Positions 14,838 to 23,504 of a DNA stretch of 51,338 bases are shown here, in pieces. The stretch is from an uncultured bacterium (GTDB taxonomy: Bacteria > Zixibacteria > MSB-5A5 > CAIYYT01), in assembly GCA_903903945.1 (NCBI GenBank), contig CAIVAP010000046.1, positions 1 through 51,338 on the forward strand, read 5' to 3'. Every line of letters begins with the position of its first letter. Positions within the stretch are counted from its first letter, which is position 1. The notes beneath the pieces were generated by a model that was not told where the DNA came from, did not search any database, and worked only from the letters and a program-made list of their open reading frames with translations. A program made the translations under genes and the position numbers.

Positions 14838-16784
14838 TTGACGATCAAGAAACTCCTTTTCCTACTAGGTCTGTCGGGCGTTGTCGTGTTGTCGCTTTAC
14901 GCCCAAAGTACCGCCGGTAACAAGATTAGAGTCAGGTCGAACAGTCTCCAGTCGGACAGCATCAAAGTTTGGGTCTTCTTCCATGACAAGGGCAACGCTT
15001 TGGCGCCGCTATTTAAGAAGGCGGCCGTAAATGACCGGGCAAGACAACGTCGTGCCGCAAGGGGTAGTGTCAGCGATTATGATACCTACGACCGCGAAGT
15101 GAATCCTGAATATATTGCGCAGATTGCTCCGCTGGTGAAGCGTGTCGCACAAACATCGCGTTGGCTCAATGCGGTCAGCGCTTGGGCGGTACCGTCAGGA
15201 CTCAGTCGACTCGCGGAGTTTGAATTTATCGACAGCGTGAAGGAAGTCGCCGTCTTTGTTCGCAAGCCGGAGCCGACCGTCGAAGCTGATTCGATGAGGA
15301 TGTTGAAACCAGAATCACCTTATCCCCCCGACTACGGCGAGTCCTATGCACAGTCCGCCCAAATCGAGGTCGACGTGCTTCATGACCGCGGTCTGACCGG
15401 AACCGGCATAACCATACTCATGCTCGACACCGGTTTCAAATTGTCACATCCGGTATTCTCACAACTCAAGATTGACTCGACGTATGATTTCATTAACAAT
15501 GACACGGACGTTGAAGACGCTCAGGATCCGTCGGGGATCATTCAGCAATCACACGGAACCGCGACATTGTCGATTATTGGTGGCTATGATTACGGCAATA
15601 TGATTGGCGTTGCTTACGATGCGACTTTCCTCTTGGCGAAAACTGAGATTATCGGCCAGGAGATAAAGGCGGAAGAGGATAATTGGGTGGCTGCAGTCGA
15701 ATGGGGTGAGCCCTTGGGTGCAGAGGTTGTCTCCAGTTCGCTCGGTTACAACGATTGGTATACGTGGGAAGATATGGATGGCCGCACGGCCACCTGTACG
15801 ATTGCTGCCACCATTGCTGCTCGACACGGCCTGATTGTTGTCAATGCAGCCGGCAACGAAGGGCGCACTTCGCAATACCCGACCCTTATCGCTCCCGCAG
15901 ATGGTGACAGTGTAATCGCCGTCGGGGCTGTGGCCTTGACGGGAGAAATCTCCGGTTTCTCATCCAATGGCCCGACCTTTGACGGCCGGATTAAGCCGGA
16001 TATATGTGCTCTGGGGGTGGGCGACCGGATTGCCAATCAGTCCGGTGGTTACGGTAACGGAAGCGGCACTTCTTTTGCCACTCCTCTAGTGGCGGGTGCA
16101 TGTGCTCTGTTGCTACAAGCTCACCCAAATTGGCACTACGACAGCCTTTATCGCGCCATTACCAGTACGGCGACGCGAGCTGCAAGTCCTGATACTGTGT
16201 ACGGTTATGGTATCATTCGCGCTTACCAAGCCATGCATTTCGGGTCGGACACGACTGCAACCTTTACAATTTCCGGCAATACCGGTATGGCGGGCGTGAC
16301 CCTGAGTTATAATGATGGAACGTTAAAGACCGCAACTTCGAATGCTGACGCCGCCTACTCGCTCGTTGTCTCTTATGGCTGGGCAGGTACGGTAACGCCG
16401 ACCAGAACCGGATATACCTTTATGCCCGATCACTTGGACTTTGCCAATGTCCTGGAAGATATGGGAGGACAGGATTTCGTCGCATCATCCGAGACTATTT
16501 CCGGCGTTGTCGCTGCGCCCAATCCGTTTACAGGGTCCGTGGACTTCGTTTTTTCGCTGCGGACTGCCGGAGAAGCGAGATATCGGATTTACGACCTCGC
16601 CGGAGAGAAAATAGCCGAGAAATCGGCATCGTTTACTCTTCCAGGCGAAGTTAGCTCCTTAACTTATCGTCTCTCCTGGGACGGTCGAAATTACAAAGGT
16701 GACCAGGCTGCTGCAGGCGTCTATATTGTGTATTTCGCCAGCCCGGGTATCGAAACGACCCTGAAAGTTTTCAAGAAAGAGTAG
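14838..16784 (+). CDS. Secreted subtilisin-like (S8) protease with C-terminal sorting-type domain
   Basis: The start is TTG at 14838 with GAGG 10 nt upstream; the next residues form a Sec signal (LLFLLGLSGVVVLSLYAQS). A propeptide-like region spans ~40-145. The S8 triad is Asp197 (LDTGF), His239 (HGTAT) and Ser412 (GTSFATP), with oxyanion Asn340 (AAGNEG). Residues ~475-550 form a carboxypeptidase-regulatory-like beta sandwich ('ISGNTGMAGVTLSY...TPTRTGYTF'). Residues ~557-648 resemble FlgD-Ig/Por secretion tails: 'APNPFTGSVDFVFSL', 'YDLAGEKI', 'WDGRNYKGDQAAAGVYIVYFA', ending in 'KVFKKE'. It is probably exported to the cell surface or medium to digest protein. Confidence 0.92.
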   Translation: MTIKKLLFLLGLSGVVVLSLYAQSTAGNKIRVRSNSLQSDSIKVWVFFHDKGNALAPLFKKAAVNDRARQRRAARGSVSDYDTYDREVNPEYIAQIAPLVKRVAQTSRWLNAVSAWAVPSGLSRLAEFEFIDSVKEVAVFVRKPEPTVEADSMRMLKPESPYPPDYGESYAQSAQIEVDVLHDRGLTGTGITILMLDTGFKLSHPVFSQLKIDSTYDFINNDTDVEDAQDPSGIIQQSHGTATLSIIGGYDYGNMIGVAYDATFLLAKTEIIGQEIKAEEDNWVAAVEWGEPLGAEVVSSSLGYNDWYTWEDMDGRTATCTIAATIAARHGLIVVNAAGNEGRTSQYPTLIAPADGDSVIAVGAVALTGEISGFSSNGPTFDGRIKPDICALGVGDRIANQSGGYGNGSGTSFATPLVAGACALLLQAHPNWHYDSLYRAITSTATRAASPDTVYGYGIIRAYQAMHFGSDTTATFTISGNTGMAGVTLSYNDGTLKTATSNADAAYSLVVSYGWAGTVTPTRTGYTFMPDHLDFANVLEDMGGQDFVASSETISGVVAAPNPFTGSVDFVFSLRTAGEARYRIYDLAGEKIAEKSASFTLPGEVSSLTYRLSWDGRNYKGDQAAAGVYIVYFASPGIETTLKVFKKE

Positions 16785-17102
16785 CAGAACAGCTTTCCGG
16801 TCCTCTCCGCACTCATCGCAAATACCCTTTTCGACGGTTCTCTTCGACCGAGGTCACTCCCTTTCGCGTTGACAGCCCGCCTCGAAAGCAGTATACTTAC
16901 TATCTATGACGCGGCACTAGCGTCCGCGTCTTGGCTTTTGCTTTCCTGGGTTCTTCAGTGGTGACGCTAGTCCACGAAAACCCAGAATAGATCAAAACCT
17001 TGGCGGTTTTGAGAGTTTGTGGTTCAAACCATTGCGGTTTGACAGAGACGAGTAGCCCAGCCCCTTGTGGGTGCGCTACGGCACAGAAGGAAGTGATTTT
17101 CG
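16785..17102. repeat. Intergenic block of palindromic repeats
   Basis: No ORF. Three hairpins are clear: TCAAAACC-ttggc-GGTTTTGA (16992-17012), TCAAACC-attgc-GGTTTGA (17024-17042) and a GTAG-headed imperfect palindrome with GTAGC...GCTAC ends (17052-17079). The first two share sequence with hairpins at 25687-25709 and 47753-47775. They look like dispersed REP-type elements. The first half (16785-16980) shows nothing I can identify. Confidence 0.65.
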
Positions 17103-18110
17103 ATGTCGGAAATTTTAGCTGAAGTGTATCGTAACAGGACGGTCGAATCCGTTCATTACGGTTCCATCGTCGTCAGCGATAAGGACGGTAACGTACTCTA
17201 CTATCATGGCGACGCGAATCTGATTACTTACACGCGGTCATCGGCGAAAGCCTTTCAGTTTCTGCCGGTTTATGAATCGGGTGCGGTTAAGCGGTTCGGT
17301 TTTTCGCCGCAACAGATCGCGATTATGCTTGCTTCACATACGGGCACGCAGCAGCATGAACAGATGGTGAAGTCCAACCTCGATCTGATAGGTCTTGACG
17401 AATCGTACCTGAAATGCGGCACGCACGTGCCAATCGACTACCAGATGAAGGGCTATATTCCATACGAAGGGCAGAAATTTTCGCAACTCGTACACAACTG
17501 CTCCGGCAAGCACTCCGGACAACTGGCACTGGCGCTGCATATCGGCGATGACCCCAAGAACTATATTGATCCCGACTCCAAGACGCAGCAGTTGGTGAGG
17601 CAAACGGTTGCTGAGGCGTACGACTACCCCGTCGAGAAAATTCAAATGGGCACAGATGGCTGCTCGCTGCCAAACTTCGCGCTGCCACTCAAAAAAATGG
17701 CGAAGGCGTACGCGATGCTCGTCACCAAATCCAGCGAGTCGGCGATTCGCCGTGAAGCATATCAGACCGTAATCTCCGCCATGCAGCAGTATCCACTCAT
17801 GGTCTCCGGTCCCGGACGTTGTGATCTGGCTGTGACCGAGGCCTGTAAGGGTGATGTTATTCTGAAGGTTGGTGGCGAAGCGATCGAAGTTATCGGCGTG
17901 CTTTCCAGAGGACTCGGCATCGCGATCAAGATTTCCGATGGCAATCCGCGTGCGCTTTTTCCGGTGATCGTCGAGACGCTGCGTCAGATCGGCGCGCTCG
18001 ATGATTCGCAGGCTCAGGTGCTGGCGAAGTTTACGCGTCCACGGTTGTACAACTTCCGCGACCTGCACATTGGCGAGATCCTGCCGTGCTTTACGCTAAG
18101 GCGAGGGTAG
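17103..18110 (+). CDS. Asparaginase (Asparaginase_II family, Rhizobium AnsA type)
   Basis: 335 aa, standard for the family. Conserved blocks: 'RSSAKAFQFLP' (~46-56), 'IMLASHTGTQQHEQMV' (~75-90), 'CGTHVP', 'VHNCSGKHSGQLALA' (~130-145), 'MGTDGCSLPNFALPL' (~182-196) and 'KVGGEAIEVIGV'. It hydrolyses L-asparagine to aspartate and ammonia; no signal peptide is present, so it is cytosolic. It is unrelated to the E. coli AnsA/AnsB fold. AAGGAAG precedes the start. Tryptophanase follows 66 bp downstream on the same strand, suggesting a shared amino-acid catabolic unit. Confidence 0.92.
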   Translation: MSEILAEVYRNRTVESVHYGSIVVSDKDGNVLYYHGDANLITYTRSSAKAFQFLPVYESGAVKRFGFSPQQIAIMLASHTGTQQHEQMVKSNLDLIGLDESYLKCGTHVPIDYQMKGYIPYEGQKFSQLVHNCSGKHSGQLALALHIGDDPKNYIDPDSKTQQLVRQTVAEAYDYPVEKIQMGTDGCSLPNFALPLKKMAKAYAMLVTKSSESAIRREAYQTVISAMQQYPLMVSGPGRCDLAVTEACKGDVILKVGGEAIEVIGVLSRGLGIAIKISDGNPRALFPVIVETLRQIGALDDSQAQVLAKFTRPRLYNFRDLHIGEILPCFTLRRG

Positions 18111-18176
18111 CTTGAGTAGTCTTCACCCAGACAATAACAATTTCGATGTTCTTAACGGCAACATTCAGGAGCAGCA

Positions 18177-19571
18177 ATGGAGCATTTTGCAGAACCGTAT
18201 CGGATAAAAGTAGTCGAGCCCATTAATCTGATCTCGCGCGAAGAACGCGAGCAAAGAATTCGTGAAGCGCACTTCAATATCTTCAATGTAAAATCCCGCC
18301 ATGTCTTTATCGACCTCCTGACCGATTCCGGTACCGGCGCGATGAGCGACAATCAATGGGCCGGCATGATGTTGGGCGATGAAGCCTACGCGCAATGCGC
18401 CAACTACGAACACTTTGAGAGCACCCTGCGCGACGTATTTGGTTTTAAGTATTTCATTCCCGTGCATCAAGGGCGTGTGGCCGAGAACCTGCTGTTTTCG
18501 AACATCGTTAAACCTGGTGACTACATTCCGAATAACACGCACTTCGACACGACGCGCGCCAATACGCTGCACAAAGGCGGCTATCCCGTTGATCTCATCT
18601 GCTCCGAGGCTCGGGACCCGCATTCGCAGTATCCATTCAAAGGCAACATGGATGTCGCTCGACTGGAAGAGTTCATCCGCGAGAAGGGCGCCGCCAAGAT
18701 TCCGGCATGTTTCCTGACCGTGACCAACAATTCCACCGGTGGACAGCCGGTATCGATGGCGAACATTCGGGCGACCAAGGAAGTGCTCGACAAGTTCGGC
18801 ATCCCGCTCTATTTCGATGCCGCTCGCTTTGCCGAGAACGCTTACTTCATCCAGCAGCGGGAAGCGGGGTACAAAGACAGAACGATTATCGATATCGTCC
18901 GCGAGATGTTCAGTTACGGCGATGGTGTGCTAATGTCGGCCAAGAAAGACGGGTTGGTGAACATGGGTGGTTTCATCGGAATCAATGACGCCGAACTGGA
19001 AGAGAAAATCACTAATCTGATGATTCTAATCGAGGGCTTCCGCACTTACGGCGGTCTGGCAGGCCGCGATCTGGAAGCGATCGCACGCGGCATTTATGAA
19101 GCGCTTGATCCGCGCTATCTTGAATTCCGCACCAAACAGGTCAAGCTCCTGGGGGAGGAATTGATGAAACGTGGCGTCCCGATCATCGAACCGACCGGCG
19201 GGCATGCGGTCTTTATCAACGCCGGCGAATTCTTACCCAACATTCCGCCCAGCGAATTCCCCGGCCAGAGCGTCGTGATCGCTCTTTATCGCGAGGGTGG
19301 CATCCGCTCTTGCGAGATCGGTTCGATCATGTTTGAATCCAAAGATCCGACCACCGGCAAATCGGAGTATGCACCCTACGAGTTGGTGCGTCTCGCTGTA
19401 CCGCGCCGCGTCTATACGAACGCGCATTTGATGCATGTAGCTCTTTGCATGGAGAAGATTAGGGACTACAAGGACAAGCTGGTTGGCTTCGACATCGTTC
19501 ATCAGTCGAAATACCTCCGCCACTTCACGCTGAAGCTCGAAGAGAAGAAGTCGGTCCGCACGTCTGTGTAG
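18177..19571 (+). CDS. tnaA: Tryptophanase (tryptophan indole-lyase)
   Basis: PLP-dependent beta-eliminating lyase, 464 aa. It converts tryptophan to indole, pyruvate and ammonia. Family motifs: 'FIDLLTDSGTGAMS' (44-57), 'HQGRVAENLL', 'GGQPVSMAN' (188-196), 'FDAARFAENAYFI' and 'MSAKKD' with the PLP lysine (257, numbering as in tyrosine phenol-lyase). Three positions that separate tryptophanase from tyrosine phenol-lyase are tryptophanase-like: Asp124 in FDTT (Thr in TPL), Ile381 in EIGS (Arg in TPL) and His449 in LRHFT (Phe in TPL). AGGAGC precedes the ATG. I see no tnaC-like leader. A GTAG-hairpin repeat begins exactly at its stop codon. Confidence 0.94.
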   Translation: MEHFAEPYRIKVVEPINLISREEREQRIREAHFNIFNVKSRHVFIDLLTDSGTGAMSDNQWAGMMLGDEAYAQCANYEHFESTLRDVFGFKYFIPVHQGRVAENLLFSNIVKPGDYIPNNTHFDTTRANTLHKGGYPVDLICSEARDPHSQYPFKGNMDVARLEEFIREKGAAKIPACFLTVTNNSTGGQPVSMANIRATKEVLDKFGIPLYFDAARFAENAYFIQQREAGYKDRTIIDIVREMFSYGDGVLMSAKKDGLVNMGGFIGINDAELEEKITNLMILIEGFRTYGGLAGRDLEAIARGIYEALDPRYLEFRTKQVKLLGEELMKRGVPIIEPTGGHAVFINAGEFLPNIPPSEFPGQSVVIALYREGGIRSCEIGSIMFESKDPTTGKSEYAPYELVRLAVPRRVYTNAHLMHVALCMEKIRDYKDKLVGFDIVHQSKYLRHFTLKLEEKKSVRTSV

Positions 19572-19590
19572 CGGCGCACGGCGTGCGCCG
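19568..19590. repeat. GTAG-headed REP hairpin overlapping the tnaA stop
   Basis: GTAG (19568-19571, includes the TAG stop) is followed by arms CGGCGCAC (19572-19579) and GTGCGCCG (19583-19590) around a 3-nt loop. The same sequence type occurs inverted at 28934-28959. It may also stabilise the 3' end of the tnaA mRNA. Confidence 0.65.
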
Positions 19591-19665
19591 GATGGGTTCG
19601 ATTGGTCAGATACAGCGGTGTCGGTGTAATAGAATATCCCCCTTGGCTGGTTGCCGGAGTGCAAA

Positions 19666-20226
19666 ATGGAAGGCGAAGACTTGATCATTAGCTGCAATTA
19701 TCGGAGAGGCCAGTTTCCAACAGAACTGTCAGAATACCACGAGGTCGAGATTTTTCGCGATCGCATCGACGGTTGGCTGCTTTCGATCGCTGAGCAAGTT
19801 GAGATAATACCTCATGCGGGTTTCGCTCTCTTGTATCTAGTCTCTTCGTATTTTGAAATGATCGCGCAATATGTAAACGGTGAAGATAGCGATGGACGGA
19901 GCAAAGAATATTTTGCGAAGGGTTTCCGGGAGGTCTATGGGGAAAGCTACCTTGAAAGCTCTCGCATCGACCTCTTGCTCCTGTACAAAGGACTCAGGTG
20001 TGCAATCTACCACAGCGGCCTCCCGCGCGGAAATATCGTCCTCAGCGGGGCGTACGCAAGGGCGTTCGAGAGTGAAGGGGACATGCTCAAGATCAATCCA
20101 CACATATTGCTGAAGGACGTCCGCAATCACTTTAGTGGCTACATTGCCAAGCTGCTGGATCAGTCGGAACAGGCGAGTCGCGATAATTTCCTCAAACGTT
20201 TCCACTTGGCCTGCAAAGTGAAATAG
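19666..20226 (+). CDS. Hypothetical helical protein
   Basis: 186 aa from the ATG at 19666, preceded by GGAG (19655-19658); a TTG at 19651 would add five residues. No family recognised. The sequence has no signal or membrane segment and looks mostly alpha-helical with a charged, polar surface: 'RIDGWLLSIAEQVEI', 'YLVSSYFEMIAQYVNG', 'RIDLLLLYKGLRCAIYHSGLPRGNIVLSG'. The 'LR.AIYHSGL..G.I.LS' stretch with a conserved-looking R-x4-H pattern recalls HEPN-type helical proteins, but I cannot confirm this. It is convergent with the DinB gene at 20287-20796. Confidence 0.6.
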   Translation: MEGEDLIISCNYRRGQFPTELSEYHEVEIFRDRIDGWLLSIAEQVEIIPHAGFALLYLVSSYFEMIAQYVNGEDSDGRSKEYFAKGFREVYGESYLESSRIDLLLLYKGLRCAIYHSGLPRGNIVLSGAYARAFESEGDMLKINPHILLKDVRNHFSGYIAKLLDQSEQASRDNFLKRFHLACKVK

Positions 20227-20286
20227 AAGCGCAGATCGCAGATGCGCCCGCACCCGCCGCCTTCGTAAAGCTTCAACGCAAGTCTC

Positions 20287-20796
20287 CTAATCCTCTTGTC
20301 CTGCTTCTCTCCAGACTTTATCCGGGCTAATTGGCTCTGCTTGTTCCTGCGTGAGGTTGTTCGCATGGATATCTGCGACGATGAAGTTCTCTGGAGAAAC
20401 TGGGCTGCCCGAGAGTCTCCGCAGCATGATAAGTTGTCCGGCATGGGTCATCGCATCGGAGAATGGGCCTTGGAGCATGCGCTCGGGGGTTGTATTGCGA
20501 AAGGGAGTTGCTTGATCGAGATGATGACCAAGGTCCTCGAGTAGTGAGTGGAAGCGTCGAATTTCCGAGTCAAGATCAGGCAGCGGCTCTGCCCGGTATT
20601 CGCCCCCAATGAAGAAAGTCCGCGCATATCCCAGCACGCTGCTCATGTGCCGCAGAAGTTCCTGTGGAGTCCAGACTCCGGGAACTGCTCGGAACGTTGC
20701 AAACGATTTCGGCGCACCTCGCAAGGCCTTCTGTGTCCGGTAGGCCAACGCCGCGAGGAAGTGCCGCAACAATACTCGCTTATCATCAACGGCCAT
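20287..20796 (-). CDS. DinB-family putative metal-dependent protein (1)
   Basis: 169 aa, DinB-like four-helix bundle. The metal histidines appear as 'ELLRHMSSVLGYA' (first helix pair) and 'THAGQLIMLRRLSG' (late helix), with 'VWTPQELLRHM' the usual opening. DinB-superfamily proteins bind Ni, Zn or Fe and include thiol-S-transferases such as BstA and mycothiol-dependent enzymes. The substrate is unknown. The gene follows the LiaF-like gene by 14 nt on the same strand, so they form a two-gene unit. A second, different DinB-type gene lies at 30694-31173. Confidence 0.82.
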   Translation of the reverse strand: MAVDDKRVLLRHFLAALAYRTQKALRGAPKSFATFRAVPGVWTPQELLRHMSSVLGYARTFFIGGEYRAEPLPDLDSEIRRFHSLLEDLGHHLDQATPFRNTTPERMLQGPFSDAMTHAGQLIMLRRLSGSPVSPENFIVADIHANNLTQEQAEPISPDKVWREAGQED

Positions 20797-20810
20797 GCTG
20801 TGACTTCGCT

Positions 20811-21377
20811 CTACGGGTGCGAGACCCGAATGTCCCCAAGTCCGACTTTGGCGATCAGGTAGATTTTCTTGTCAGCGTTAGGGTAATCGGCGTCCTGATG
20901 CTCCAACTTGGCGCCAAAGCCGTCGCCGCGCTTGCCAAGAATATGAATATCACCGACGCCAGCGGTGCAACTGGCCTTGAGTGGCACGTTAGCGGGAACG
21001 ATAATCTCGAGGTCACCCATTCCCAGGTTGCAGTGTATAACGTTTTCGCCTTCATGCAGAGCGGATGATGACAGGTCAATCGTAATGTCTCCGGCGCCCT
21101 GATCGGCCTTAAGGCCACAGGCATCAATACTCACCGGTCTCAGGTGCAGGTCGCCGATTGTGCGTGAGAATTTCTCGCCACAGAAATCAGTCCATTTGTC
21201 TTCTGACCGGTGATGTTTTCGCGAGTGGCTGAAAATCTGTTCGAGGCCGAAGGCTATCAAGATCAGAGGCCAGAACTTGTGAATAAACTCGCCGAGGCTG
21301 AAATCAAACCAGCCGACATTATTACCAAGAATCAGAAATCCAAGCAAGATCAGCAGGATTCCAAGAAACCAACGCAT
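20811..21377 (-). CDS. LiaF-like membrane protein (DUF5668 helices plus beta C-terminal domain)
   Basis: 188 aa behind AAAGGAG. Two N-terminal membrane helices ('WFLGILLILLGFLILGNNVGWF' and 'FWPLILIAFGLEQIF') with the 'WPL.LI..G' signature of DUF5668/LiaI-LiaF-like proteins. A basic linker then leads to a beta-repeat domain ('GDITIDLSSSALHEGENVIHCNLGMGDLEIIVPANVPLKASCTAGVGDIHI', 'VGLGDIRV') like the C-terminal LiaF/DUF4097-type beta-helix. In Firmicutes LiaF restrains an envelope-stress kinase. No kinase is near here, so the role is only envelope-associated by analogy. Confidence 0.82.
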   Translation of the reverse strand: MRWFLGILLILLGFLILGNNVGWFDFSLGEFIHKFWPLILIAFGLEQIFSHSRKHHRSEDKWTDFCGEKFSRTIGDLHLRPVSIDACGLKADQGAGDITIDLSSSALHEGENVIHCNLGMGDLEIIVPANVPLKASCTAGVGDIHILGKRGDGFGAKLEHQDADYPNADKKIYLIAKVGLGDIRVSHP

Positions 21378-21623
21378 GGCGACTCCTTTGTCATGGCGAC
21401 GGACGTTCGGATGTCGGGGCGATCAGGGGGATCGCCCCCGCGACGACAGTAATATGGTAGATACGGCACTTGGCGAACAAGGGAATTCTCTTGACTCTCA
21501 CCAAGGCCACCGATAATTTCCCGCAACTCAGGGAGTCCGCCACCGTACTATGCCGTAGCTTGACCCCTCGTGGACGCTGTTGACTTGCAGAATCATCTAC
21601 TAACAATATGAAGGAGAGTTGCC

Positions 21624-22544
21624 ATGAAGAGAGATTTCGTCGCCGAGACTGATTTCGCCACCAAGGAAATCGACCGCGTTTTTGAGTTGTGCGCCGCCAT
21701 GAAGAACAAAAAGATTGCTCCCAAGCCGCTGGCAGGGAAGACGGTCGGCTGCATTTTTCATAAGGCATCGCTCCGCACCCGCATTTCTTTCGAGGTCGGT
21801 ATAGCCGAGCTGGGCGGCAGTTCGCTCTATATTACCGAGAAAGAGATTGAGCTCGGCAAGCGCGAAACGATCTATGATGCCGCCAAAGTGTTGTCACGCT
21901 ATCTGGCAATGATCACAATCCGTACCTTCGCCCACAGCGATGTCGAACAGTTGGCGCGGCATTCTGAGATCCCGGTGATCAATGCGTTAACAGACTTGCT
22001 GCATCCCTGTCAGATATTGGGCGACGCATTTACTATAATTGAAAAGAAGGGCAAGCTGGACGGACTGAGGATTGTTTATCTCGGCGATGGCAACAACATC
22101 GCAAATTCCTTAATAAATCTTGCCAGGCGCTATTCCATAAAGCTGGTGATCGGTACCAACCCCGGCACACTCCCTGATCAGGCTCTGGTCAAAGCGGCGC
22201 AGGCCGAGAAGGTTGGGAGCGTTGAGGTTGTATTTAACCCTAAAGAAGCCGCTACTGCTGCCGATGTAATCTATACGGACGTGTGGGCGAGTATGGGACA
22301 GAAAGATTTGGCGGAGGAAAAGGCGGAGCTGCTTAAAGATTTTCAGGTGAACGACGCCCTGCTTAGGCTGGCGAAACCTGATTGCCTGGTGATGCACTGC
22401 CTTCCGGCGCTACGCAATGCCGAGATCACTGACTCGGTTATGGATGGTCCCAACTCGGTCGTTTTCGATCAGGCCGAAAACAGACTACACATTCAGAAAG
22501 CGATAATGCTTGTACTGATGGATCAGAAACTGTTGGGAACTTAA
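21624..22544 (+). CDS. argF: Ornithine carbamoyltransferase
   Basis: 306 aa. Carbamoyl-phosphate site SLRTR (49-53), HPCQ (127-130), the ornithine-specific DVWxSMG loop (219-225) and catalytic HCLP (258-261) are all present in the right order. It makes citrulline from ornithine and carbamoyl phosphate in the cytosol. The Thr of the usual STRTR is Leu, a variant seen in many bacterial enzymes. GGAG precedes the ATG; a weak promoter (TTGACT near 21582) may drive it. No other arg gene is nearby, so use in biosynthesis versus arginine-deiminase catabolism cannot be decided from context. Confidence 0.94.
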   Translation: MKRDFVAETDFATKEIDRVFELCAAMKNKKIAPKPLAGKTVGCIFHKASLRTRISFEVGIAELGGSSLYITEKEIELGKRETIYDAAKVLSRYLAMITIRTFAHSDVEQLARHSEIPVINALTDLLHPCQILGDAFTIIEKKGKLDGLRIVYLGDGNNIANSLINLARRYSIKLVIGTNPGTLPDQALVKAAQAEKVGSVEVVFNPKEAATAADVIYTDVWASMGQKDLAEEKAELLKDFQVNDALLRLAKPDCLVMHCLPALRNAEITDSVMDGPNSVVFDQAENRLHIQKAIMLVLMDQKLLGT

Positions 22545-22564
22545 TTACAACAAAAGGAGTCATT

Positions 22565-23410
22565 ATGTTACGCCGCAGTTGTATGGCAGGACTGCTCGTT
22601 GTCCTTGCGTTTCTTTTCACCTTTGTCGGTTGTTCCGATAATTCAACCGGAAACAACAAAGTCGTTGGTGATCCCAACGCGCCGGAATTCCAGAACATGA
22701 AGGCGGCAATAGCTTCTTCAGTCGACTCAACCATGTCGATCATGCTTCGCTTTGCTACCAACCCTGGAATTGTCGCGCCGCAGGATAGTATGCATTGGCG
22801 TCCAGACTGGGGTGTACTTAACCCGGCGGATACGCTTTTACACAACTTCGTTGATGGCTGGAACATCGTCTACTTGGGTCTCACAACTGGATCGGATTAC
22901 AACCGCACGCTGGTAGACTCCGTCCGATTCTTCATTGAGAACGATGCTGTCGACCGGTACTTTAGCTACCACGTCGGCAAGATGGATTTCATCCATCACC
23001 AGACTGACACATACAAGGGGAGTGGAGACAGTCATCAGAATTCCAGCGCCTATGTAAATGTTGACTACACCGGTTTCATAGCCGGTTCTGTAACTCATCG
23101 TGGCACTTTGGATGGCAATGGCAAGTTCGTTTGGGACGACTACTATCAGACCATAGGTGGTACTGTTCACGACAATTATCAGTTCATTGCCACCTTTAAT
23201 ACCGTCGGGTTTATTCAGACCACAAGTCAACCCTGGACACCCGGTATGGCCACTTCAGGTACCATAACGCTTACCGCAACGGTCACCACAGCCGAGATCG
23301 AAAAAACTTGGACGGCAACCGTCACCTTCAGTAGCACAGGTAGTGCTCAGATCACTGCCACAACCGGCAACACCGAATACAGCTATCAGATGACCCCGAC
23401 ATACGAGTAG
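22565..23410 (+). CDS. Hypothetical lipoprotein
   Basis: 281 aa with lipoprotein signal and lipobox FVGC (Cys23), then an Asn/Ser-rich linker (SDNSTGNN). No family recognised. The first ~120 mature residues are mixed alpha/beta ('FQNMKAAIASSVDSTMSIMLRF', 'NFVDGWNIVYLGLTTG'). The C-terminal ~150 are beta-rich with Thr/Ser-rich strands ('GTITLTATVTTAEIEKTWTATVTFSS'), suggesting a beta-sandwich or barrel-like lipid-binding fold. It starts 20 nt after argF behind AAAGGAG, probably co-transcribed, and is closed by an intrinsic terminator at 23437. Likely attached to the outer membrane. Confidence 0.72.
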   Translation: MLRRSCMAGLLVVLAFLFTFVGCSDNSTGNNKVVGDPNAPEFQNMKAAIASSVDSTMSIMLRFATNPGIVAPQDSMHWRPDWGVLNPADTLLHNFVDGWNIVYLGLTTGSDYNRTLVDSVRFFIENDAVDRYFSYHVGKMDFIHHQTDTYKGSGDSHQNSSAYVNVDYTGFIAGSVTHRGTLDGNGKFVWDDYYQTIGGTVHDNYQFIATFNTVGFIQTTSQPWTPGMATSGTITLTATVTTAEIEKTWTATVTFSSTGSAQITATTGNTEYSYQMTPTYE

Positions 23411-23436
23411 GGTCGTATAGATACTTCCAAATAGCG

Positions 23437-23466
23437 AAGCCGCTCCGCTCGGGGCGGCTTTTTTTG
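23437..23466 (+). terminator. Intrinsic terminator after the argF-lipoprotein unit
   Basis: Stem AAGCCGC (23437-23443) with GCGGCTT (23454-23460), 10-nt loop, then a run of T. It is immediately followed by the next gene's promoter at 23468. Confidence 0.85.
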
Positions 23467-23467
23467 T

Positions 23468-23496
23468 TTGACATGTCGGTTGCCATTCGGCAATAT
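23468..23496 (+). promoter_or_regulatory. Promoter of the thioesterase gene, probably leaderless
   Basis: Perfect TTGACA (23468-23473), 17 bp, CAATAT (23491-23496). The ATG is at 23505, only 8 nt after the -10, and no ribosome site exists, so transcription should begin at or within 2 nt of the start codon. Confidence 0.6.
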
Positions 23497-23504
23497 GTCG
23501 TCTT

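Noticed and set aside
18111..18207. Possible tnaC-like leader peptide before tnaA
   Set aside because: A TTG-initiated 32-codon frame exists but has its only Trp codon overlapping the tnaA start, no ribosome site and no rut-like region.
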